Below, one piece after another: positions 33,755-42,310 of a DNA stretch of 64,000 nt. Each line of letters begins with the position of its first letter. Position 1 is the stretch's first letter. Source of the stretch: Pseudomonadota bacterium (GTDB lineage Bacteria; Pseudomonadota; Alphaproteobacteria; Caulobacterales; Caulobacteraceae); the NCBI GenBank assembly GCA_020161365.1, contig JAIUNU010000012.1, positions 86,578-150,577 of the forward strand, written 5' to 3'. The notes beneath the pieces were generated by a model that ran no database searches, had not been told where the DNA came from, and saw only the letters and a program-made list of their open reading frames with translations. The translations under genes and the position numbers were made by a program.

Positions 33755-33975
33755 GACGAGGCGCCCTCCCCCTTGGACGCGCGCATCCAACCGAGGATGA
33801 ACCAGATGTGCGAACCCAGACCCGCGACGATGGCGCCGAGGAAGACCAGCCGCAGCCATTCGATCCGCAGCGACACCGCGCCGTAGATCGCGACGCCGGC
33901 CAGCACGAAGCACACCGCGTTGATGACGAGCATCGCGGTCAGGCGCTTCTTCTGGAGGGCGGCGTCGGCGGTCAT
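33751..33975 (-). CDS. Small two-helix membrane protein in nuo (after nuoE)
   Basis: 74 residues. Two hydrophobic helices (about 13-32 and 41-63) with a short loop, and a polar tail. It starts 1 base after the nuoE stop and overlaps the next small membrane gene, so the two form a coupled pair. No family recognised. Confidence 0.72.
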   Translation of the reverse strand: MTADAALQKKRLTAMLVINAVCFVLAGVAIYGAVSLRIEWLRLVFLGAIVAGLGSHIWFILGWMRASKGEGASS

Positions 33976-33976
33976 G

Positions 33977-34663
33977 TTAGGCGGCGGGCTCCGACTTCGG
34001 GGCCTTCTTCGGCTTCTCGGGCAGGTTCGGGATCTTGATCTTCTTGGCGTACGAGCCGTCGTACAGCTTGGGATCGGTCAGGGTGTGAATCGCCCCCTTC
34101 GGCTCCGAAGCGCCACGGCCCTCATAGCTGCCCGGCTTCGGCGCCTTGCCGGCGGCGAAGTCGTCGAGGATCTGAACCAGGCTCTCCGGCGTCAGATCCT
34201 CGTAGTAATAGTCGTTGATCGCGGCCATCGGCGCGTTGCAGCAGGCGCCGAGGCACTCGACCTCTTCCCAACTGAACTTGCCGTCGGCCGAGACGTGGTG
34301 GGCCGGGCCAATCTTGTCCTCAAGCACCTTTCGCAGGTCCAGCGCGCCACGCAGTTGGCACGGCGTGGTGCCGCAAAGTTGCACGAAGGCGACCTTGCCG
34401 ACCGGCTGCAGCTGGAACATCACATAGAAGGTGGCCACCTCGAGCACGCGGATGACCGGCATCTCGAGCTGCTTGGCGATCTCCTGGATCGCGGGCTCGG
34501 ACACCCAGCCTTCCTGCTTTTGGGCCAGCCAGAGCATCGGGATCACGGCCGATTGCTTCCGCTCGGCGGGATACTTGGCTTTCCACCAGTCGGCCTTGGC
34601 CTGGCTGTCCGCCGTAAAGGCGAAGCTGGCGGGTTGTTCCTTGGCAAGACGACGGACGCTCAT
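33977..34663 (-). CDS. nuoE: NADH-quinone oxidoreductase subunit E
   Basis: 228 residues. Thioredoxin-fold [2Fe-2S] subunit (cluster N1a). Ligands are in CGTTPCQLRGAL and CLGACCNAPMAAIND. The C-terminus carries an extra Lys/Pro/Ala-rich tail (EKPKKAPKSEPAA), making it longer than the E. coli protein (about 166 residues) but normal for alphaproteobacteria. It overlaps the NTF2-like gene by 4 bases. Confidence 0.96.
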   Translation of the reverse strand: MSVRRLAKEQPASFAFTADSQAKADWWKAKYPAERKQSAVIPMLWLAQKQEGWVSEPAIQEIAKQLEMPVIRVLEVATFYVMFQLQPVGKVAFVQLCGTTPCQLRGALDLRKVLEDKIGPAHHVSADGKFSWEEVECLGACCNAPMAAINDYYYEDLTPESLVQILDDFAAGKAPKPGSYEGRGASEPKGAIHTLTDPKLYDGSYAKKIKIPNLPEKPKKAPKSEPAA

Positions 34664-34992
34664 CGGGCGAAATCCACGCGGGCGATCTTGTCGCCCTTGA
34701 AGGTGTAGATGGCGGCGACCTGGAACGGCGCATCGCCGTTGCCGCGGTCGACATGCTCGTGGTCGATCACGTTGGACCCGACCACAATGCGGTTCAGCAG
34801 CTTCGCCTGGTTCTTGGGGAACTCGGCGAAGGTCTTGGCGTAAAAGGCGCGATAGGCCTCGATGCCCGTGCGCGCGACGTCACCGTTCAGCCCCGCGACG
34901 ACCACGTCATCGGCGAAGTGGGCGCAATGGGCGTCCAGATCCTGGGCGTTGTAGGCGTCGAGCTGCGCCTGGGCGATATCGGCCAGGCTCAC
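34660..34992 (-). CDS. NTF2/SnoaL-like fold protein inserted between nuoD and nuoE
   Basis: 110 residues. The pattern [20 protein letters not shown] at the N-terminus, then [13 protein letters not shown] and a C-terminal beta sheet ending [16 protein letters not shown], is the SnoaL/steroid-isomerase-like cone fold. No catalytic set can be assigned. It overlaps both neighbours by 4 bases, so it is translated with complex I; ligand binding or an assembly role are guesses. Confidence 0.8.
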   Translation of the reverse strand: MSLADIAQAQLDAYNAQDLDAHCAHFADDVVVAGLNGDVARTGIEAYRAFYAKTFAEFPKNQAKLLNRIVVGSNVIDHEHVDRGNGDAPFQVAAIYTFKGDKIARVDFAR

Positions 34993-36239
34993 CGGTCGAT
35001 CTCCCCGAACACGATGTCCAGCGAGCCCAGGATGGCCGAGACGTCAGCCAGCTGGTGGCCACGGTTCAGCCAGTCCATAGCCGCCAGGTGCGGGAAGCCC
35101 GGAGCGCGGATCTTGCAGCGATACGGCTTGTTGGTGCCGTCAGAGACAACGAACACGCCGAACTCGCCCTTCGGCGCCTCGACGCAGGCGTAGACCTCGC
35201 CGGCCGGCGTCTTGAAGCCTTCGGTGTAGAGCTTGAAGTGGTGGATCAGCGCTTCCATCGAGCGTTTCATCTCGGCGCGACGCGGCGGCGAGACCTTGTT
35301 GTCTTCCGACAGCACCGGGCCGTGCGTCTTGCGCAGCATCTCGCAGGCCTGGCGGATGATCTTGGTCGACTCGCGCATCTCCTGCATGCGGCACAGATAG
35401 CGATCATAGCAGTCGCCGTTCTTGCCCAGCGGGATGTCGAACTCGAAGTCGTTGTAGTTCTCGTAGGGCTGGTTGCGGCGCAGGTCCCAGGCGATGCCCG
35501 AGCCGCGCACCATCACGCCGGAGAAGCCCCAGTTGATCGCGTCTTCCTTGCTGACAACGCCGATATCGACATTGCGCTGCTTGAAGATGCGGTTGTCGGT
35601 GATCAGGCCTTCGATATCGTCGCAGATCTTCGGGAAGGCCTTGGCCCAGGCGTCGATGTCCTCGACCAGTTCCGGCGGCAGGTCCTGGTGGACGCCGCCC
35701 GGACGGAAGTAGTTGGAGTGCAGGCGAGCGCCGCAGGCGCGCTCGTAGAACACCATCAGCTTCTCGCGCTCCTCGAAGCCCCAGAGCGGCGGCGTCAGGG
35801 CACCGACGTCCATGGCCTGGGTCGTCACGTTCAACAGGTGATTCAGGATCCGGCCGATTTCCGAGTACAGGACGCGGATGATCTGGCCACGGATCGGCAC
35901 CTCAACGCCGAGCAGCTTTTCGATCGCGAGGCAGAAGGCGTGCTCCTGGTTCATCGGCGCCACGTAGTCGAGGCGGTCGAAGTAAGGGACGTTCTGCAGG
36001 TAGGTCCGCGCTTCCATCAGCTTCTCGGTGCCGCGGTGCAGCAGGCCGATGTGCGGATCGACGCGTTCGACGATTTCGCCATCCAGCTCCAGCACCAGAC
36101 GCAGCACGCCGTGCGCGGCCGGGTGCTGCGGGCCGAAGTTGATGTTGAACTTGCGGACAGGCGTCTCCGGAATGGCCGGAGCCGTCGCCTCGTCTCGGAA
36201 ATAGTCGGTCGCCGCGGCGGGCGAGTTCGTGCCGGTCAT
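34989..36239 (-). CDS. nuoD: NADH-quinone oxidoreductase subunit D
   Basis: 416 residues. The 49-kDa subunit lining the quinone site, related to hydrogenase large subunits. [20 protein letters not shown] (about 29-48), [20 protein letters not shown] and the C-terminal [21 protein letters not shown] are typical. It is separate from nuoC, with a 96-bp gap that contains no gene. Confidence 0.97.
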   Translation of the reverse strand: MTGTNSPAAATDYFRDEATAPAIPETPVRKFNINFGPQHPAAHGVLRLVLELDGEIVERVDPHIGLLHRGTEKLMEARTYLQNVPYFDRLDYVAPMNQEHAFCLAIEKLLGVEVPIRGQIIRVLYSEIGRILNHLLNVTTQAMDVGALTPPLWGFEEREKLMVFYERACGARLHSNYFRPGGVHQDLPPELVEDIDAWAKAFPKICDDIEGLITDNRIFKQRNVDIGVVSKEDAINWGFSGVMVRGSGIAWDLRRNQPYENYNDFEFDIPLGKNGDCYDRYLCRMQEMRESTKIIRQACEMLRKTHGPVLSEDNKVSPPRRAEMKRSMEALIHHFKLYTEGFKTPAGEVYACVEAPKGEFGVFVVSDGTNKPYRCKIRAPGFPHLAAMDWLNRGHQLADVSAILGSLDIVFGEIDR

Positions 36240-36335
36240 GGCTACGGACCTTCGTTACACTGCTCGATGTCGGCGGAGTCATCCCCCTCCGACAAGGTGA
36301 TCGACGACGAGCGTTTTAAGCGCCCGCCGCCAGCC

Positions 36336-36947
36336 CTACGCGTCTCCCGCCCGCTTCTCGGCTTTCTCGTCGCCGGGCAGCGCGTACTTCGCGCCTTCCC
36401 ACGGAGAGAGGAAATCGAACGCACGGAACTCGGTGATCTTCACGGGTTCGTACACGACGCGCTTGAGCTCGTCGTCGTAGCGCACTTCCACATAACCCGT
36501 CATGGGGAAGTCCTTCCGCAGCGGGTGGCCGTGGAAGCCGTAGTCGGTCAGAATCCTGCGCAGGTCCGGGTGGCCGTCGAAGAAGATCCCGTACATGTCG
36601 AACGCCTCGCGCTCGAACCAGTCGGCCACCGGGAAGACCGGCGTGATGCTGGGAACGGGCGTATCCTCGTCAGTCGAGACCTTCAGGCGGATGCGATGGT
36701 TCTTCACGAGCGACAGCAGGTGGTAGACGACATCGAACCGCGCGGCCCGCTCCGGATAGTCGACACCGGTCAGGTCGATCAGCTGGTGAAAACGACAGGC
36801 TGCGTCGTCGCGCAGAAACGTCAGAGTCTCGATCACCGACGCCGCACGGGCGACGATGGTCAGCTCACCAAATGCGACAGAATGTCCCAGCACGCCCGGG
36901 GCGCGCGCGACGATGTCCTGACCAAGCAGTTCCAGGGCTTCGCTCAT
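36336..36947 (-). CDS. nuoC: NADH-quinone oxidoreductase subunit C
   Basis: 203 residues from ATG 36947 ([13 protein letters not shown]), which overlaps the nuoB stop by 4 bases. The 30-kDa subunit signature [20 protein letters not shown] and [20 protein letters not shown] is present. Confidence 0.96.
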   Translation of the reverse strand: MSEALELLGQDIVARAPGVLGHSVAFGELTIVARAASVIETLTFLRDDAACRFHQLIDLTGVDYPERAARFDVVYHLLSLVKNHRIRLKVSTDEDTPVPSITPVFPVADWFEREAFDMYGIFFDGHPDLRRILTDYGFHGHPLRKDFPMTGYVEVRYDDELKRVVYEPVKITEFRAFDFLSPWEGAKYALPGDEKAEKRAGDA

Positions 36948-37525
36948 CGCTCGATCGTCCCCGTCCGGCGAATCTTCTTTTGAAGCTGCAGCACGCCGTA
37001 GACGAGCGCCTCGGCGGTCGGCGGACAGCCTGGCACATAGATGTCGACCGGCACGACGCGGTCGCAACCGCGCACGACGCTGTAGCTGTAATAGTAGTAG
37101 CCGCCGCCATTGGCGCAGCTGCCCATCGAGATCACGTAGCGCGGCTCAGGCATCTGGTCGTAGACCTTGCGCAGAGCCGGAGCCATCTTGTTGGTCAGCG
37201 TGCCGGCCACGATCATCACGTCAGACTGGCGCGGACTGGCGCGGGGCGCAAAGCCATAGCGCTCCAGGTCGTAGCGCGGCATCGAAGCCTGCATCATCTC
37301 GACCGCGCAACAGGCCAGACCGAACGTCATCCACATCAGCGAGCCTGTCCGGGCCCAGGTGATCAGGTCGTCGGCGGCCGCCGTGATGAAGCCCTTGTCT
37401 GCCAGCTGTTGCGAAACGCCGTCGAAGAACGGGTCGTGCAGCTTGGGGTCATACCCCTCGACCGTCGAACGACCGCCCGACAGCGCCGGAACGGTGGACG
37501 AATTGGCGGGAACGATCACTCCCAT
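36944..37525 (-). CDS. nuoB: NADH-quinone oxidoreductase subunit B
   Basis: 193 residues. Holds the terminal [4Fe-4S] cluster N2. Ligands lie in [28 protein letters not shown] and [20 protein letters not shown] 37525 gives the usual N-terminus and overlaps the end of nuoA by 10 bases. Confidence 0.97.
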   Translation of the reverse strand: MGVIVPANSSTVPALSGGRSTVEGYDPKLHDPFFDGVSQQLADKGFITAAADDLITWARTGSLMWMTFGLACCAVEMMQASMPRYDLERYGFAPRASPRQSDVMIVAGTLTNKMAPALRKVYDQMPEPRYVISMGSCANGGGYYYYSYSVVRGCDRVVPVDIYVPGCPPTAEALVYGVLQLQKKIRRTGTIER

Positions 37526-37893
37526 TCGAGGGCGCCCTTCTTCCATTCATAGATGAAGCCGACAGTCAGGACGCCCAGAAAGGTCATCATCGACCAGAAG
37601 GCGAACTGCGCCACGTCCTGCGGCAGCTTCATGAGCGTAACGGCCCAGGGGAACAGGAACGCCACCTCCAGGTCGAAGATGATGAAGAGGATCGAGACCA
37701 GGTAAAACCGGACGTCGAACTTCATCCGAGCATCGTCAAAGGCGTTGAAGCCGCACTCGTAGGCGGACAGCTTTTCCGGATCGGGCGCCTTGGGCGCGAG
37801 CACCGCGGCGGCGAGCAGGAAGACGATGCCGATAACGGCCGCGATCCCGAGAAAGATCACAATCGGCAGGTACTGAAGAAGGAAGGCGGTCAT
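37516..37893 (-). CDS. nuoA: NADH-quinone oxidoreductase subunit A
   Basis: 125 residues with three helices; membrane subunit at the junction with the peripheral arm. [20 protein letters not shown] carries the conserved loop. It is the first gene of the operon, with AAGGG ahead of the ATG and a good promoter about 25 bases upstream. Confidence 0.96.
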   Translation of the reverse strand: MTAFLLQYLPIVIFLGIAAVIGIVFLLAAAVLAPKAPDPEKLSAYECGFNAFDDARMKFDVRFYLVSILFIIFDLEVAFLFPWAVTLMKLPQDVAQFAFWSMMTFLGVLTVGFIYEWKKGALEWE

Positions 37894-37919
37894 GACAGCC
37901 CTTGGCTTGAATCGAGCGG

Positions 37920-37948
37920 GTTGTAGCCCACTGTCGCCAGCGCTTCAA
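37920..37948 (-). promoter_or_regulatory. nuo operon promoter (Caulobacter housekeeping type)
   Basis: Minus strand TTGAAGC (37948-37942), 14 bases, then GCTACAAC (37927-37920). The -10 matches the Caulobacter consensus GCTANAWC fully and the -35 matches TTGACGS at six of seven positions. It lies 27 bases before the nuoA start codon. Confidence 0.7.
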
Positions 37949-38013
37949 ACACCCCGCGCACATTGAGAAACGTTCGCAAAGAAAGGCGATTTGTCGGTTC
38001 TTCGAGATGGCCG

Positions 38014-38042
38014 TTGACACGAGTCTTCGCCCGACATATCAG
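38014..38042 (+). promoter_or_regulatory. Promoter of tRNA-Asp
   Basis: TTGACA (38014-38019), a 17-base spacer and TATCAG (38037-38042), 50 bases before the mature tRNA. Confidence 0.6.
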
Positions 38043-38092
38043 ACGCGCCTCGCCGATTGGCGGGTCGCACTTTCGCTTCGGCGAAGGGGTAT

Positions 38093-38169
<77 letters not shown>

Positions 38170-38245
38170 CCGTCCATCCCCCTCAAATCCATGAACTTCT
38201 GTGGCGAAGGCTTGTGTCGGCCGCCGCATGCGCCATCTAGCGCTC

Positions 38246-39241
38246 ATGACTCGAGCCGCCCCTCCGCCGATCTCCGTTCTTGACCTCGCGCCTGTTCCTC
38301 AGGGCTCGAGTGTTGGTCAGGCCTTGAAGAACAGCATCGATCTGGCCCGACACGCCGAAGCGCTAGGCTTCCAGCGATACTGGCTGGCCGAGCACCACAA
38401 CATGCCGGGAATCGCGAGCGCTGCGACGGCCGTGGTCATTGGCCAGGTGGCGGCCGCGACGACCACGATTCGGGTCGGCTCGGGCGGCGTCATGCTGCCA
38501 AACCATGCACCGCTGATGGTGGCGGAGCAGTTCGGGACCCTGAACGCGCTCTACCCTGGCCGAATCGATCTGGGTCTCGGGCGCGCGCCAGGAACCGACC
38601 AGGCCACCATGCGCGCCCTTCGCCGCTACGCCGACGCGGTCGATTCGTTCGCTCAGGACGTTGTTGAGCTGCAGCACTGGTTCAAACCTGCGACCGCCGA
38701 CCAGGGCGTGCGTGCTGTTCCTGGCGAAGGACAGGATGTGCCGATCTGGATCCTCGGCTCCTCGACCTGGGGCGCGCAGCTGGCGGCGGCGCTTGGCCTG
38801 CCCTACGCCTTCGCCGCCCACTTCGCGCCGGACGCCCTCCTGGACGCACTGGCGCTGTATCGTCGGCATTTCAAGCCTTCCGAGAGCCTGGATCGCCCCT
38901 ACGCCATGGTCTGTATCGGGGTGTGCGCCGCTGACACCGACGAAGAGGCCACGCGGTTGTCGACCTCGACCCAGCAGCAGTTCCTGGCGTTGCGACGGGG
39001 GCGTCCGGGCCTTCTCCCCCCGCCCGTCGACGACATACGCGAGCACGCATCACCGACCGAGCTCGCCGGGCTTGATCACACCTTGCGCTACGCCGCTGTT
39101 GGATCGGCGGAAACCGTCCGGCGAAAGATCGATCAGGTTCTCGACCTGACGGGCGCCGACGAGCTGATGGCGGCGGCCCAGATTCACGACCATGAAGCCC
39201 GCAAACGCAGCTACGAAATTCTCGCGTCGCTTCGAAGCTAG
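38246..39241 (+). CDS. LLM-class (luciferase-like) flavin monooxygenase
   Basis: 331 residues from ATG 38246. A TIM-barrel flavin-dependent oxidoreductase of the MsnO8/'LLM class' type. Typical segments are [54 protein letters not shown], and [13 protein letters not shown]. The reduced flavin and oxygen chemistry is inferred from the family; the substrate is unknown. The frame extends to a GTG at 38201, close behind the tRNA; neither start has a clear ribosome site. Its end overlaps the glycosyltransferase gene tail to tail by four bases. Confidence 0.88.
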   Translation: MTRAAPPPISVLDLAPVPQGSSVGQALKNSIDLARHAEALGFQRYWLAEHHNMPGIASAATAVVIGQVAAATTTIRVGSGGVMLPNHAPLMVAEQFGTLNALYPGRIDLGLGRAPGTDQATMRALRRYADAVDSFAQDVVELQHWFKPATADQGVRAVPGEGQDVPIWILGSSTWGAQLAAALGLPYAFAAHFAPDALLDALALYRRHFKPSESLDRPYAMVCIGVCAADTDEEATRLSTSTQQQFLALRRGRPGLLPPPVDDIREHASPTELAGLDHTLRYAAVGSAETVRRKIDQVLDLTGADELMAAAQIHDHEARKRSYEILASLRS

Positions 39242-40449
39242 TGACTGGCTGGCGCGGCGCGCCCCTCAAAGGCCCGCCGTCTCGTCAGCCGGCCGTAGAC
39301 ACCGCATAGCTCCGTGAAGACAGCGTCCCATCCGTGGCGCGCTACGGCGCGACGCCTCGCCGCGAGGCCGATCGTACCTACATCACGCGCGAACAGCGCC
39401 TCAATCGCTTCGGCGAAGGCGGCGGCTTCCGACACTGTCGCCAGCTGCCCGACCTCTTCGTCAACAGACTCGGCGACCCCACCAGCGGCGACGCCCACAA
39501 CCGGCAAGCCGCAGGCCATGGCCTCCAGGACAATCAAGCCAAAGGGCTCGTTGTCGTTGGCGTGAACAAAAGCGTCGCAACTGGCGAGGATGGACGCGAG
39601 TTCAGCCGGATCGCGGACGTAGTCGATAGAAAGGGCTCTGTCGCTGCTAGGCGCTCCGCCGCCGGCGCCGACAAACAGCAGTCTGTAGGGATCGCCCAGG
39701 CGCTCGACGGCCGCGACCAGTACATCGAGCTTCTTCTCCTTGGCGGGGCGCCCCGCGAAAACCAGGAGTCGCTCCCTGGCCGAGAGGCCGAGACGCCGTC
39801 TGAGACCATCCCGATCAGCGCGGTCCGGTCGGAAGACGGCGGTATCCACACCGAGCGGCAGTCCGATCGCGTTGTGGACACCCGCCTCGATCAGACGTCC
39901 GGCGATGAACCGGCTGGGCGCGACGGCTTGGTCAAACTGGCTGTAGATGGCGGCCCATCGCTTCTGCACGGGCTTCTCCGCCCACTCGCCAATATGCAGC
40001 GCCGCGAGGCGGCCAAGGTCCGTGTGGCAGAAACCAACAACAGGAACACCGAGGGCATCGCCTGCCCTCAGCGCTGCGAGCCCGGGGGTATAAGGATCGC
40101 CCGCCTCAATGATGTCAGGGCGCTGGCGGATCAAGCGCTCCATCCACGCCTGCTTGACGACGGGCCAACGATAGCCAGCCCCAAAGGGCAAAGGCGCAGC
40201 GTAGATGGATACCCTTCCCTGGCCGTCATAGGAGTCGCGCGCTCCGGGTACGACCAGCGTGTGACGCACATCCGGCCGGTTGGCGCCCAGCCAGGCATGC
40301 TTCGAGGACAAGTAGCGCCGCACGCCACCGCTCCGCGGCGCGTACAGCATGGTCGTGTCTACCAACCGAACCGGCTCGTCGACATCTGACCCGGCCGCGC
40401 TGAAGAGCCCCTGACAGCCAAGACGTTGGTCAGGTCTCGTATCCGCCAC
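39238..40449 (-). CDS. Glycosyltransferase family 4 (GT-B fold)
   Basis: 403 residues. Two Rossmann halves: an N-terminal acceptor domain ([19 protein letters not shown]) and a C-terminal donor domain with [20 protein letters not shown] and the retaining GT4 motif [19 protein letters not shown]. It transfers a sugar from a nucleotide sugar to a lipid, sugar or protein acceptor; the acceptor cannot be read from sequence. It stands alone, without a polysaccharide cluster. Confidence 0.88.
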   Translation of the reverse strand: MADTRPDQRLGCQGLFSAAGSDVDEPVRLVDTTMLYAPRSGGVRRYLSSKHAWLGANRPDVRHTLVVPGARDSYDGQGRVSIYAAPLPFGAGYRWPVVKQAWMERLIRQRPDIIEAGDPYTPGLAALRAGDALGVPVVGFCHTDLGRLAALHIGEWAEKPVQKRWAAIYSQFDQAVAPSRFIAGRLIEAGVHNAIGLPLGVDTAVFRPDRADRDGLRRRLGLSARERLLVFAGRPAKEKKLDVLVAAVERLGDPYRLLFVGAGGGAPSSDRALSIDYVRDPAELASILASCDAFVHANDNEPFGLIVLEAMACGLPVVGVAAGGVAESVDEEVGQLATVSEAAAFAEAIEALFARDVGTIGLAARRRAVARHGWDAVFTELCGVYGRLTRRRAFEGRAAPASH

Positions 40450-40510
40450 GCCGAATCCTCATCACGCTGGTCGCTCATTCGGCGCCGGAACGATAAAGCT
40501 TTTGCGACAG

Positions 40511-40711
40511 CTACGGTTCCTCGACGCTCCTCGATGACTTTGGGTCGACTCCGCGCCGCTTCAAGGCCTCGCGCAGCAGCACTTCGACCTGAGCGTTCAC
40601 GCTCCGCAACTCAGCCTCAGCCAGACGCTCGACCGCCGAGAGGACCTCAGGGTGGACGCGCATCAGAAATGCGCGCCGACCGCCGCGACCGTCTTTAGGC
40701 TCCCCCGCCAC
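40511..40711 (-). CDS. Ribbon-helix-helix (Arc-like) DNA-binding protein
   Basis: 66 residues. AFLMRVHPEVLSAVERLAEA followed by ELRSVNAQVEVLLREAL fits a beta strand plus two helices of the Arc/MetJ fold, with a conserved S-x-N-x-Q-V-E-x-L turn. GTG 40711 is one base after the stop of the SPFH gene, so the two are coupled. The obvious target is the palindrome in the SPFH promoter (inference). Confidence 0.78.
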   Translation of the reverse strand: MAGEPKDGRGGRRAFLMRVHPEVLSAVERLAEAELRSVNAQVEVLLREALKRRGVDPKSSRSVEEP

Positions 40712-40712
40712 C

Positions 40713-41600
40713 TTAACCGTACAGCGTGCCAGTGTTGACGACGGGTTGGGCCTCCCGGTCCGCGCAAAGCACCACCAGGAGGTTGGAGACCATCGCCGCC
40801 CGGCGCTCGTCGTCCAACGTCACCACGCCACGTTCGCTGAGCGCGCCCAAGGCGTTCTCGACCATATCCACCGCGCCCGCCACGATCGTTCGGCGCGCCG
40901 CCAGCACCGCTTCCGCTTGCTGGCGCTTCAACATCGAGCCCGCGATTTCTGGCGCATACGCCAGGTGCATCAGGTGAGCCTCGTCAATCGCGACGCCGGC
41001 CACGGCGGTCCGGGCCTGGAGATCTGCGCGGAGACGATCCCCCACCTCCTCCGCGTCGGCGCGCAGGGTCGGCTCGCCTTCCTCGGCGTGATCATACGAG
41101 TAGTGCGAGGCCACCTCGCGCAGGCCCGTCTCGATCTGAATATTCACGAAGGTGGCGTAGTCGTCGACATCGAACAGCGCCTGAGCCGAGTCCTTCACGC
41201 GCCAGACGATGTTGGCGGCGATCTCGATCGGGTTGCCGCGCTTGTCATTCACCTTAAGCGTCTCGCTGGTGACGTTGCGCACCCGAAGGCTGATCTTCTT
41301 GCGTCCGTACCAGGGCAGCACCCAGCGCAGGCCCGTCGAGCGATCGGTGCCGACATATGAGCCAAACAGCGTGAGCACCATCGCCTCGTTCGGCTGAAGG
41401 GCGTAGAAGCCCGCGCCGATCAGTCCGCCGGCAAGCAGGACCAAAACGCCGGCCACCGTGAACGGCGCTCCGCCATCCGAAGACTTGAGCAGCCAAACAC
41501 CCGCCGCGAGCAAGGCAGGCGCCAGGAGGAGCGGCAGCCCGCCCGCGACGCCCCCACGAACGCGCTCGCTCGTACGATTGATGGTGTGAACCTCTGACAT
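40713..41600 (-). CDS. SPFH/band-7 domain membrane protein
   Basis: 295 residues from ATG 41600, which has GGGAGG five bases upstream. Two adjacent hydrophobic helices near the N-terminus (about 18-62) anchor an SPFH domain (EAMVLTLFGSYVGTDRSTGL onward), followed by a coiled-coil stretch. Stomatin/flotillin relatives organise membrane microdomains or modulate proteases. There is no NfeD-type protease gene beside it. Paired with the Arc-like gene. Confidence 0.88.
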   Translation of the reverse strand: MSEVHTINRTSERVRGGVAGGLPLLLAPALLAAGVWLLKSSDGGAPFTVAGVLVLLAGGLIGAGFYALQPNEAMVLTLFGSYVGTDRSTGLRWVLPWYGRKKISLRVRNVTSETLKVNDKRGNPIEIAANIVWRVKDSAQALFDVDDYATFVNIQIETGLREVASHYSYDHAEEGEPTLRADAEEVGDRLRADLQARTAVAGVAIDEAHLMHLAYAPEIAGSMLKRQQAEAVLAARRTIVAGAVDMVENALGALSERGVVTLDDERRAAMVSNLLVVLCADREAQPVVNTGTLYG

Positions 41601-41624
41601 CAGCGCCTCCCGGTTTGCCATCAA

Positions 41625-41653
41625 AGTGATATCACTATGATCGCGGAACACAA
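41625..41653 (-). promoter_or_regulatory. SPFH-RHH promoter with palindromic operator
   Basis: The perfect palindrome AGTGATATCACT (41625-41636) overlaps a putative -10 TATCAC (41631-41626); the -35 TTGTGT is at 41653-41648 with 16 bases between. An operator at this position would block polymerase binding. Confidence 0.5.
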
Positions 41654-41713
41654 GGCGCCGAGCGCGCGGGAACAGCCGCTAAGACGCCTGCACTGGGGAT
41701 CGAGATGGGGAAA

Positions 41714-41788
41714 TGGTGGGCAGTGAGGGGATCGAACCCCCGACCCTCTCGGTGTAAACGAGACGCTCTACCGCTGAGCTAACTGCCC
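41714..41788 (-). tRNA. tRNA-Val (anticodon TAC)
   Basis: 75 bases including CCA. Acceptor GGGCAGT/ACTGCCC; D arm TAGCTCAGCGGTAGAGC; anticodon stem TCTCG/CGAGA with TAC in the loop; T arm GGGGGTTCGATCCCC. Confidence 0.97.
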
Positions 41789-41842
41789 TCTTGGGTGGGC
41801 GCTTCTAGCCGCCCCTGTTCGCCGCGCAAAGCCCAAAACGAA

Positions 41843-41872
41843 AGGCGGGGCGCCGATATCGGAGCCCCGCCT
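41843..41872 (-). terminator. Terminator after hup
   Basis: 9-bp stem AGGCGGGGC/GCCCCGCCT (41843-41851 with 41864-41872), followed on the minus strand by TTTCGTTTT; 17 bases after the hup stop. Confidence 0.85.
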
Positions 41873-41889
41873 GAATTCCGATAACCGCC

Positions 41890-42168
41890 TCAGCCGTTCA
41901 GCGAGGACTTCAGGCCTTCCCCGACCTGAAAGCGGGCGGTCTTCGATGCGGGACGATTCACCGTCTCGCCCGTGCGGGGATTGCGAGCCGTGCCGGCGGC
42001 GCGGTTCACCGCCTTGAACGTGCCAAAGCCGACAAGGCGAACATCCTGTCCGGACTTCAGGGAGTCGGTGACCGCCTCGATGAAAGCCTCCAAGGCGTCC
42101 TTGGCTTGGTTCTTGTTGATACCCGCCTTTTCGGCGATCGCCGTAACGAGCTCGGCCTTTGTCGTCAT
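41890..42168 (-). CDS. hup: HU family DNA-binding protein
   Basis: 92 residues from ATG 42168 (MTTKAELVTAIAEKAG), with GGGAGAG upstream. A histone-like protein that bends DNA as a dimer. VGFGTFKAVNRAAGTARNPR followed by TGETVNRPASKTARF is the beta-arm signature. It is the only HU gene in the window and lies downstream of lon, the conserved clpX-lon-hup order. Confidence 0.96.
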   Translation of the reverse strand: MTTKAELVTAIAEKAGINKNQAKDALEAFIEAVTDSLKSGQDVRLVGFGTFKAVNRAAGTARNPRTGETVNRPASKTARFQVGEGLKSSLNG

Positions 42169-42310
42169 GTTTCTCTCCCAGCCTGAGCGGCGACGCTTAT
42201 CGCTGACGACGCTGCGCTCCGAAGGGATTATGGCGGCTGAAAAAACCTCGTCAAACGCGAGCGGCGCGGGAAACTCCCGCGCCGCATAAGTTACCATCGA
42301 TAAGTTATAC

